Shown here piece by piece: positions 1-5,093 of a stretch of 7,281 bases of DNA. Each line of letters opens with the position of its first letter. Positions within the stretch are counted from its first letter, which is position 1. The position numbers and the translations under genes are program-made. Location: assembly GCA_016929035.1 (NCBI GenBank), contig JAFGJP010000078.1, forward strand, positions 1 through 7,281. The letters are read 5' to 3'. Origin of the DNA: Candidatus Auribacterota bacterium. Lineage in GTDB: Bacteria; Auribacterota; JAFGBW01; JAFGJP01. The notes under the pieces are model-generated. The model had not been told where the DNA came from. It searched no databases and saw nothing but the letters and a program-made list of their open reading frames with translations.

Positions 1-716
1 TCGAAAGTGCAGCTCAGGAGCCTGAGATCATCGCTTTATCGGAGATGCTTGTTGCCATGGGCGCGCAAATTGAAGGAGCAGGATCCCATGTCCTGAAGAT
101 CCGGGGGATGAAAAAGTTTTCCGGCTGCGAGATGGACGTGATCCCGGACAGAATCGAGGCAGGGACTTTTCTCATGGCCGTCAGCGCGACCTGCGGAAAG
201 GTCATAATTGAAAATGGCATGCCCAGACATATTCGCGCTGTCACGGACAAGCTTGTTGAGACCGGAGTTTCTATCCAGCAGGGAGAGAGATGCCTTGAAA
301 TTGAATCGCATAAGCAGCTCGGATCTGTTGATGTCATCACGCTTCCTTTCCCTGGGTTTCCGACAGATCTGCAGGCGCAGATGATGGCAGCGATGACTCT
401 TTCGGACGGCATCAGCGTTATTACAGAAAAAGTCTATCCTGAGCGATTTATTCATATCAGCGAACTTAACCGCATGGGCGCGGACATAAAGCTGGAAGGG
501 CCGACAGCCATCGTTAAAGGGAAAAAGCGCCTTTCAGGGGCGTCGGTCATGGCCTCTGATCTCAGAGCTTCAGCCGGGCTTGTAATCGCCGGACTTATCG
601 CTGAGGGCCAGACAGAAGTCTACCGGGTCTATCATATTGACAGGGGATATGAGGATATAGAGAAGAAGCTGGCCTCTCTCGGCGCTGATATTAAAAGAGA
701 AAAAGAAGAAAGTTAA
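1..716 (+). CDS. murA: UDP-N-acetylglucosamine 1-carboxyvinyltransferase, C-terminal part (5' end outside window)
   Basis: This is the C-terminal 237 residues of MurA, the cytoplasmic enzyme that transfers enolpyruvate from PEP to UDP-GlcNAc in the first committed step of peptidoglycan synthesis. The frame is open from base 3 and begins inside the protein (ESAAQEPEI, matching the family's 'ENAAREPEI' segment), so roughly 180 residues, including the usual catalytic Cys loop, lie upstream of the window. Visible family motifs are VIPDRIEAGTFL, FPTDLQAQ (Asp codon at 366-368, equivalent to the E. coli catalytic Asp305), DLRAS (Arg codon at 564-566, the Arg371 position) and HIDRGYE (Arg codon at 642-644, the Arg397 position). 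The C-terminus, ending in charged Lys/Glu residues, is of normal length. The reading frame is intact. The gene is followed by a 300-base spacer and then ffh, so it is probably not tightly co-translated with the next gene. Confidence 0.97.
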   Translation, partial: ESAAQEPEIIALSEMLVAMGAQIEGAGSHVLKIRGMKKFSGCEMDVIPDRIEAGTFLMAVSATCGKVIIENGMPRHIRAVTDKLVETGVSIQQGERCLEIESHKQLGSVDVITLPFPGFPTDLQAQMMAAMTLSDGISVITEKVYPERFIHISELNRMGADIKLEGPTAIVKGKKRLSGASVMASDLRASAGLVIAGLIAEGQTEVYRVYHIDRGYEDIEKKLASLGADIKREKEES

Positions 717-1016
717 TCTTGATACAGGATACATGATGCAAGATGCACGATAGGATATACCAGATATGAGATATCGGACAGCAAGCGAAACTGGACAATA
801 GAAACCAAAATAGATATTGAGCCGAAAGCAAAGAAGGATATCAGGTTATCAGGACACTAGATTGAAGGATATCAAGGTATGATTAAATCAGGAAAAAATT
901 GATAATTTGATATTCTGATAGAGACGACTTGATCCCTCCGATAACAAAATATCTTTTTTAATTATTATCGAGTATCCTGCATTGAATATCTATTATCTAT
1001 AATGAAGGAGTGATTC
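717..1016. repeat. AT-rich intergenic spacer with degenerate GATATC/ATCAGG word repeats
   Basis: This 300-base gap between murA and ffh contains no credible gene. It is strikingly repetitive at word level. The 11-mer GAAGGATATCA occurs at 833-843 and exactly again at 864-874. ATATCAGG (838-845) is followed directly by TTATCAGG (846-853), and AAATCAGG recurs at 885-892. The first part (721-780) is a string of GATA/GATG/GATAT words. A TATAAT at 998-1003 sits too close to the ffh ribosome binding site to serve as its promoter, and I see no convincing -35/-10 pair. I see no hairpin-plus-T-run terminator for murA. The spacer may be a decayed repeat or spacer element typical of this genome, but that is inference. 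Confidence 0.6.
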
Positions 1017-2327
1017 ATGTTTGACATGATTTCCCAAAGATTTCAGAAAATTTTTCGTGACCTTCGTGGCATGGGAAAAATAACAGAAAAAAATATTCAG
1101 GATCCGCTGCGTGAAATACGAAAAGCTCTTCTTGAAGCGGATGTCAATTATAAGGTCGCCAAACAATTTATCGAATCTGTTAAAAGCAGGTCTCTTGGAG
1201 AAAAAGTCCTCATGAGCGTGACTCCAGGCCAGCAGATTGTGAAGATCGTCTTTGATGAAATGGTCAGCCTGATGAACCAGGAAAAAGGCGATCTTTCTCT
1301 TTCCCTGAATTTCTCATCTCTTATGCTGGTCGGCCTTCAGGGAAGCGGCAAAACGACGACAGCCGGAAAAATATCGAGGTTTCTCCAGAGCCATAAGCTT
1401 TCAACTATGATGGTTGCAGCCGACACCAAACGTCTGGCTGCAAGGGCTCAGCTGAAAACAATTGCAGAAAAGATCGGAAGCGACTATTTCACTATTGAAA
1501 ATGAAGAGAGTCCGGCTGTGATCATCAACGCGGCAAAAGAAGCTGCCCGGATGAAGGGGATAAACAGGCTCATTGTTGATACGGCCGGAAGGCTCCATGT
1601 TGACCAGGAGCTGATGAAAGAGCTTCAGGAGATTCAGAAAATCCTCCAGCCTGAAGAGGTGCTTTTTGTGGCCGACTCGACAACCGGACAGGATGCCGTG
1701 AATATCTGCAGGGAATTTTCATCCAGCTTGACTCTTACCGGCATCGTTCTGACAAAAATGGATGGAGACGCAAGAGGCGGAGCGGCTCTTTCCATGACAT
1801 TTACAACCGGAAAAAGCATCAACTTTGTCGGAATAGGTGAAAAGATGGATGATTTTGAGGCATTCTATCCTGACCGGATGGCATCGCGCATCCTTGGCAT
1901 GGGAGATATTGTGAGCCTGGTGGAAAAGGCTCAGAAGACCATAGATGAAAAAACGGCGAAAGATATTGAAGAAAAAATAAAAAGGGCGCGGTTTGATCTT
2001 AATGATTTCCTCGTGAGCTTCAGCCAGATAAGAAAAATGGGCCCGATCGGGAATTTGATGAAGATGATGCCGGGAATGAATGCCTTGGGGAATATCGATA
2101 TTGATGAAAAGGAACTTTCTCATATAGAGGCACTTATAAAATCCATGACTGTCAGGGAGAGGACTCATCCGGAAATAATCGATGGAAGCCGTAAAAAAAG
2201 AATCGCTCAAGGGGCCGGCCGGAGCGTTCAGGAGCTTAACTCACTTCTGAAGAGGTTTTCCTTGATGAGAAAGATGATGAAGAACATGCCGAAAATGGGT
2301 AAACATCTAAAAATACCGGCGTTTTGA
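1017..2327 (+). CDS. ffh: Signal recognition particle protein Ffh (SRP54 GTPase)
   Basis: Ffh binds SRP RNA and signal sequences of nascent membrane or exported proteins and, with the receptor FtsY, delivers ribosomes to the membrane translocon. The 436-residue length is close to typical for the family. The N domain (about 1-95) is followed by the G domain. G1 is GLQGSGKTT (106-114), the G2-type motif is DTKRLAARAQL (136-146), G3 is DTAGR (188-192), G4 is TKMDGDARGG (246-255) and the closing loop is GIGEK (272-276). The Met-rich M domain runs from about 325 to 430, with MGPIGNLMKMMPGM, the RNA-binding SRKKRIAQGAG segment (391-401) and LLKRFSLMRKMMKNM. The G2-type motif is unusual: most bacterial Ffh have Tyr and Pro where this one has Lys138 and Leu140. 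The ATG start is supported by AAGGAG at 1005-1010, six bases upstream. It is the first gene of the cluster leading to rpsP. Confidence 0.98.
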   Translation: MFDMISQRFQKIFRDLRGMGKITEKNIQDPLREIRKALLEADVNYKVAKQFIESVKSRSLGEKVLMSVTPGQQIVKIVFDEMVSLMNQEKGDLSLSLNFSSLMLVGLQGSGKTTTAGKISRFLQSHKLSTMMVAADTKRLAARAQLKTIAEKIGSDYFTIENEESPAVIINAAKEAARMKGINRLIVDTAGRLHVDQELMKELQEIQKILQPEEVLFVADSTTGQDAVNICREFSSSLTLTGIVLTKMDGDARGGAALSMTFTTGKSINFVGIGEKMDDFEAFYPDRMASRILGMGDIVSLVEKAQKTIDEKTAKDIEEKIKRARFDLNDFLVSFSQIRKMGPIGNLMKMMPGMNALGNIDIDEKELSHIEALIKSMTVRERTHPEIIDGSRKKRIAQGAGRSVQELNSLLKRFSLMRKMMKNMPKMGKHLKIPAF

Positions 2328-2336
2328 AATTTTTCC

Positions 2337-2364
2337 TTGTAATATTAAGAAATTTGATTACAAT
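2337..2364 (+). promoter_or_regulatory. Candidate sigma70-type promoter with overlapping dyad, upstream of rpsP
   Basis: TTGTAA (2337-2342) and TACAAT (2359-2364) are separated by 16 bases and match the -35 and -10 consensus at 4/6 and 5/6 positions. The same stretch forms a perfect 7-base inverted repeat, TTGTAAT (2337-2343) and ATTACAA (2357-2363), with a 13-base spacer. It begins ten bases after the ffh stop and would give an untranslated leader of roughly 95 bases before rpsP. It could drive rpsP-trmD-rplS-rnhB separately from ffh. The dyad may be an operator or a by-product of the two promoter boxes. The region is AT-rich, so a chance match is possible. Confidence 0.4.
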
Positions 2365-2466
2365 CATAAAGTTTTAGATGAGTTGTAAAAAGGAGACAGG
2401 AAGAGAGCAGCCAGTCGTCAGCAGATAGTAGCCTGAAAGAAGAAGAGCTGTAATAAGGAGATAAGG

Positions 2467-2715
2467 ATGGCAACGGTTATTCGCTTAAAAAGAATGGGAA
2501 GCAATAAAAAGCCTTTTTTCCGCATTGTTGTGACGGATAAATCCTCGCCAAGAGACGGACGCTTCATTGAAGAGCTGGGTTATTATGCTCCTTTGAAGAA
2601 GGATGACAACTTCAGTGTGGACATGGAGAGAGTCAGCTACTGGGTGTCAAAAGGGGCTGTCCCATCAGAAACTGTCCAGAATCTGATGAAGTCGAAGTCT
2701 GGAAAAAAGAAGTAA
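2467..2715 (+). CDS. rpsP: 30S ribosomal protein S16
   Basis: S16 is a small-subunit protein needed for assembly of the 16S rRNA 5' domain. The 82-residue product has the family's usual length and its N-terminal signature: MATVIRLKRMGSNKKPFFRIVV, followed by a DGRFIEELGYYAP segment and the VSYWVSKGAVPSETV region, then a lysine-rich tail. The ATG is preceded by AAGGAG at 2455-2460 with a six-base spacer, a strong ribosome binding site. The 139-base gap after ffh contains a candidate promoter. The next gene, trmD, begins seven bases after the stop. In many bacteria a KH-domain gene and rimM, whose product helps assemble the S19-containing head of the 30S subunit, sit between rpsP and trmD. Both are absent here. 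Confidence 0.98.
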   Translation: MATVIRLKRMGSNKKPFFRIVVTDKSSPRDGRFIEELGYYAPLKKDDNFSVDMERVSYWVSKGAVPSETVQNLMKSKSGKKK

Positions 2716-2722
2716 TTGTTTA

Positions 2723-3391
2723 ATGAGATTCGACATCCTAACTCTTTTCCCGGAAATTGTTGAAGGTCCTCTGGGAGAGAGTATTCTTAAGAGAGCGGTT
2801 TCAAAAAAGCTCATTGAGATCAATATCATTAATATACGGGATTTTACAAGGGATAAGCACCGTACGGCAGATGACAGGCCTTTTGGAGGCGGCCCCGGCA
2901 TGGTCATGAAGGCGGAGCCGGTTTTCAAAGCTGTTGAAAGCTGTCAGCAGGAGAAGAGCCGGATTATCCTGATGTCTCCTGCAGGAAAACAGCTGACGCA
3001 GGCCATGGCCAAGGAAATGGTCAGAAGCTCTGAACATTTCATCATCATTTGCGGACATTACGAGGGGATCGATCACCGGGTCATTGAAGGGATCTCGCCG
3101 GAGCTGATTTCTATAGGGCCATATGTTCTGACGAATGGCGCACTGGCGGCCTGTGTTTTTGTTGACGTGCTCTCAAGGCTCAAGCCCGGGGTTCTCGGCA
3201 ACGAGGCATCGCTGGAGGAAGAGACCTTTGAGTGCGGGGAGGCGGAATATCCGCAGTACACACGCCCAAGAGTTTTGAGAGGCATGAAGGTTCCGGATGT
3301 CCTTTTTTCAGGGGATCATGATAAGATAAAAAAATGGAGAAGGCAGAAAAAGAGAAAGTTAGCTATGGAGGAAGGCAATGGATGCGATTAA
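2723..3391 (+). CDS. trmD: tRNA (guanine-N1-)-methyltransferase TrmD, short form
   Basis: TrmD methylates N1 of G37, 3' of the anticodon, using S-adenosylmethionine in a trefoil-knot (SPOUT) fold; the modification suppresses +1 frameshifting. Clear motifs include the N-terminal FDILTLFPE, NIRDFTRDKHRTADDRPFGGGPGM (38-60), HYEGIDHRVIE (112-122), SRLKPGVLGNEAS (151-163), PQYTRP (177-182) and GMKVPDVLFSGDH. Arg152 corresponds to E. coli Arg154. The position of the catalytic Asp169 of E. coli is occupied by Glu167 (EEETF instead of the usual ..EDSF). The knot loop reads SIGPYVLTNGALAA, with Pro133 where Asp is usual. The 222-residue length is about 20-30 shorter than many TrmDs, the C-terminal tail being cut down. 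There is only a weak ribosome binding site (AAGAAG at 2707-2712), which suggests coupling to rpsP. Its last 14 bases overlap rplS. Confidence 0.96.
   Translation: MRFDILTLFPEIVEGPLGESILKRAVSKKLIEINIINIRDFTRDKHRTADDRPFGGGPGMVMKAEPVFKAVESCQQEKSRIILMSPAGKQLTQAMAKEMVRSSEHFIIICGHYEGIDHRVIEGISPELISIGPYVLTNGALAACVFVDVLSRLKPGVLGNEASLEEETFECGEAEYPQYTRPRVLRGMKVPDVLFSGDHDKIKKWRRQKKRKLAMEEGNGCD
3367..3375 (+). promoter_or_regulatory. Ribosome binding site of rplS inside trmD
   Basis: GGAGGAAGG lies within the last codons of trmD, with the GGAGG core ending six bases before the rplS ATG at 3378. It fixes the rplS start despite the 14-base overlap, and shows that rplS can be initiated independently and strongly while upstream ribosomes finish trmD. 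Confidence 0.8.
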
Positions 3392-3734
3392 GTCTGTCGA
3401 GGACAAATATACTCAGGATAAAAAAATACCTCAGTTCAGTATTGGTGATACGCTTAGCATTTCTTCTACGATAACAGGCGAAGGCAAAGGCAAGCGGGTG
3501 CAGACATTCACCGGCGTTCTTATCGCGGAAAATGGAAAAGGCGTTAACAGGACACTGACGCTTCGGAGAATTTCTTACGGAGAAGGGGTTGAAAAGGTCA
3601 TCCCTGTTTACTCTCCAACCGTCACGAAGATAAAAGTTGAACAGCACGGGAAAGTCAAACGTTCAAAACTTTATTATCTGAGGGAGCGGATTGGTAAAAA
3701 AGCAACAAAAGTCAAGCAGAAGGACACTGTCTGA
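3378..3734 (+). CDS. rplS: 50S ribosomal protein L19
   Basis: L19 sits at the interface of the ribosomal subunits and helps form intersubunit bridges. The 118-residue product has the usual length and order of family motifs: an N-terminal helix, FSIGDTLSISSTI (about 20-32), RVQTFTGVLIAENGKG, TLTLRRISYGEGVEKVIPVYSPTV, and the hallmark KLYYLRERIGKKA near the C-terminus. The start ATG is set by a strong GGAGG-type site inside trmD. It overlaps trmD by 14 bases at its 5' end and rnhB by 44 bases at its 3' end, each in a different frame, so the three genes are very likely on one transcript. Nothing in the protein is out of the ordinary apart from a few extra residues at the C-terminus after the KKATKVK segment. 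Confidence 0.98.
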   Translation: MDAIKSVEDKYTQDKKIPQFSIGDTLSISSTITGEGKGKRVQTFTGVLIAENGKGVNRTLTLRRISYGEGVEKVIPVYSPTVTKIKVEQHGKVKRSKLYYLRERIGKKATKVKQKDTV

Positions 3735-4386
3735 ACGATTTCAGGAAGCCCTCTTTTCTCTTGAGCCCCTTCGGCCGGACTGGGGCTTCGAAGAAGAACT
3801 CTCCCGAACGGGCTATAAAGTCATCTGCGGTATCGATGACGCTGGCCGCGGGCCCCTCGCAGGCCCTGTTGCAGCTGCCTGCGTGATATTTCACAGAAAA
3901 TTATCACTTCCAGGTCTCATGGATTCAAAAGCGATCTCATCCGTTAAAAGGGACATGCTTTTTGAAAAAATCATCAGCTCGAAAGATATCTCTTTTGCTG
4001 TCGGTATGAGCTCTGTTGAAGAGATTGACGCATTAAACATTCTCAATGCCACGCACCTGGCTATGAGGCGGGCGCTTGAAAGCCTGGATGTCCAGCCGGA
4101 CGCCCTCCTGATTGATGGAAATATTCCCCTGCGGGGTGTCCAATGCTTTCAGAAAACAGTTGTTAAGGGCGATGCCAGGTGCAGGTCTATTTCAGCAGCC
4201 TCGATTTTGGCCAAGGTGACGAGGGACCGGTGGATGAAAGAGTGCTCGGCCTTGTATCCGGGCTATGAGTTTGACGTGCATAAGGGATACGGAACAAGGA
4301 AGCATTTTGAACTCCTGGAGAAGTACGGCCCCTGTCCGCTTCACAGAAAAAGCTTCGCTCCGGTGAGGCGCCTGCAAAGCCAGTAA
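3691..4386 (+). CDS. rnhB: Ribonuclease HII
   Basis: RNase HII cleaves the RNA strand of RNA-DNA hybrids and starts removal of single ribonucleotides misincorporated in DNA. The 231-residue product has the catalytic motif GIDDAGRGPLAGPV (47-60), LIDGN (140-144), VVKGDARC (157-164) and SISAASILAKVTRD (166-179), plus HKGYGT and HRKSFAPV near the end. By alignment to E. coli the metal-binding acids are Asp49, Asp50, Asp142 and Asp161. Asp50 replaces the usual Glu of 'DEAGRG'. The start is a TTG with GGGAG at 3682-3686, four bases upstream. No in-frame ATG precedes the active site, and the roughly 40-residue N-terminal extension with ERFQEAL...EEELSRTGYKVICGID resembles that of Bacillus-type RnhB, which supports the early start. 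The gene overlaps rplS by 44 bases. Confidence 0.95.
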   Translation: MVKKQQKSSRRTLSERFQEALFSLEPLRPDWGFEEELSRTGYKVICGIDDAGRGPLAGPVAAACVIFHRKLSLPGLMDSKAISSVKRDMLFEKIISSKDISFAVGMSSVEEIDALNILNATHLAMRRALESLDVQPDALLIDGNIPLRGVQCFQKTVVKGDARCRSISAASILAKVTRDRWMKECSALYPGYEFDVHKGYGTRKHFELLEKYGPCPLHRKSFAPVRRLQSQ

Positions 4387-4415
4387 GAAGCAAAAAAGTA
4401 AAAAGTAAGAAGCAA
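4382..4415. repeat. Short direct repeat beginning in the rnhB stop codon
   Basis: AGTAAGAAGCAA occurs exactly at 4382-4393 and 4404-4415, a 22-base period, with a tandem AAAAGTA AAAAGTA (4394-4407) spanning the gap. The first copy contains the TAA stop of rnhB. The repeat is low in complexity and has no recognisable coding or structural role. Confidence 0.7.
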
Positions 4416-4490
4416 GATCGGAAAATGTTGGAAAACAGAAGACAGAGAATAGATTTAAAGGAACACTTCGCTGGATAATTACAAAAATCA

Positions 4491-4572
4491 ACCGCAGAGT
4501 ACACAGAGCCCTGAACCACGTTGGGTTCAGGGTGAACGAAGAACGTAGTAAGGGCGGGCCTTGCGCCCGCCT
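4491..4572. repeat. Composite intergenic element with two strong hairpins
   Basis: This lies in the 210-base gap between rnhB and yraN. ACCGCAGAGTACACAGAG (4491-4508) carries CAGAG twice and resembles an 'ACAGAG' word repeat I recall from several environmental bacterial genomes. It is followed by a perfect 9-base stem, CCCTGAACC (4509-4517) and GGTTCAGGG (4524-4532), with a 6-base loop. Eighteen bases further on is a second perfect stem, GGCGGGC (4553-4559) and GCCCGCC (4565-4571), with loop CTTGC. Neither hairpin has a T-run, so Rho-independent termination is unlikely. The second hairpin, in the context CGTAGTAAGGGCGGGCC, looks like a small mobile palindromic (REP/MITE-like) repeat. Its GC content is well above that of the surrounding spacer. 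The start of yraN lies 25 bases downstream. Confidence 0.55.
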
Positions 4573-4596
4573 GCTGGTAACAGGGAAAAGACCAAC

Positions 4597-4992
4597 ATGA
4601 AATCAGCCAATCGTGGAACGGGAATCTATGGGGAAGACCTGGCTGCGGATTATTTGAAAAAGAGGAGATACAAGCTTATCGAGCGCAACTGGAGATTTCA
4701 CCGGGACGAGATCGACATCATTGCCCTTCAGAAAAAGATAATCGTTTTTATCGAAGTCAAGTTGCGGAAAAGTTTGTCTTTCGGAACCCCGGAAGCTGCT
4801 GTGACATTTCATAAAAAGAAACGCATCATCCGCGCGGCAAAGGCGTTTCTTGCCGGCAACAGGATTTACGGTAAGTCCATCACCCGCTTTGACGTCATAG
4901 CCATAACTCCTGAGGGTGAAGTGATGCACATTACAGATGCGTTCGGCGTTGACGGATACTCGGGCCTGCCTGGTTATATTCCATCCGCTTAA
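4597..4992 (+). CDS. yraN: YraN/UPF0102 family protein (endonuclease-like fold)
   Basis: This is a 131-residue member of the UPF0102 (YraN) family, whose fold resembles Holliday-junction resolvases and restriction endonucleases; the cellular role is not firmly established. Visible family features are the N-terminal GIYGEDLAADYL (9-20), the RNWRFHRDEIDIIA block (30-43), the E-x-K core FIEVKLR (51-57) with Glu53 and Lys55, FGTPEAAV (62-69) and RFDVIAI (97-103). Acidic residues Glu38 and Asp40 with the EVK motif fit a PD-(D/E)xK-type active site. The family's usual GEID is DEID here. An in-frame TTG at 4561 would add 12 residues, but it lies inside the GC hairpin, and the ATG is preferred (AGGGA at 4582-4586, ten bases upstream, a weak site). 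Location after rnhB is common for this family. Confidence 0.9.
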   Translation: MKSANRGTGIYGEDLAADYLKKRRYKLIERNWRFHRDEIDIIALQKKIIVFIEVKLRKSLSFGTPEAAVTFHKKKRIIRAAKAFLAGNRIYGKSITRFDVIAITPEGEVMHITDAFGVDGYSGLPGYIPSA

Positions 4993-5035
4993 GTTTGAGT
5001 TAACAAAATATGAGGAAGTTATTTAAAGATAGGTG

Positions 5036-5041
5036 TATAAT
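5036..5041 (+). promoter_or_regulatory. Possible -10 element upstream of phoH2
   Basis: A perfect TATAAT lies 53 bases before the phoH2 start, in an AT-rich 101-base gap after yraN. A matching -35 box is not evident at 16-18 bases upstream (the bases there are purine-rich), so this is only a candidate. Immediately downstream, AAAAAG (5051-5056) and CTTTTT (5062-5067) could form a weak hairpin in the leader. Confidence 0.3.
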
Positions 5042-5079
5042 AAAATGGATAAAAAGCATGTCTTTTTCTTATTTTTCTT

Positions 5080-5086
5080 AAGGAGG
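5080..5086 (+). promoter_or_regulatory. Strong ribosome binding site deciding a TTG start for phoH2
   Basis: AAGGAGG, a perfect anti-16S match, ends seven bases before TTG at 5094. The TTG begins the PIN domain at exactly the expected residue (MKIFVLDTN), so this site fixes the non-ATG start. Confidence 0.85.
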
Positions 5087-5093
5087 GCACAAA

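Noticed and set aside
998..1003. TATAAT upstream of ffh as a promoter -10.
   Set aside because: It is two bases from the ffh Shine-Dalgarno, so transcripts would lack the ribosome binding site, and no -35 is spaced correctly.
2378..2428. Small leader ORF of 16 codons starting ATGAGTTGT upstream of rpsP.
   Set aside because: No ribosome binding site precedes it and the peptide has no regulatory residue run; nothing supports translation.
2393..2430. SRP RNA-like motif between ffh and rpsP: GGAAGAGAGCAGCC (2399-2412) is close to the domain IV sequence GGAAGGGAGCAGCC.
   Set aside because: The 5' half of domain IV (CAGG..CC before the GGAA loop) is missing: the bases before GGAA are ACA and cannot pair with the GAG after it. 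Without the stem and its asymmetric loop this is a chance match in a purine-rich leader.
5051..5067. AAAAAG/CTTTTT hairpin before phoH2 as a terminator for yraN.
   Set aside because: The stem is only six A-T-rich pairs with a single G-C and would be too weak for intrinsic termination; it lies in the leader of phoH2.
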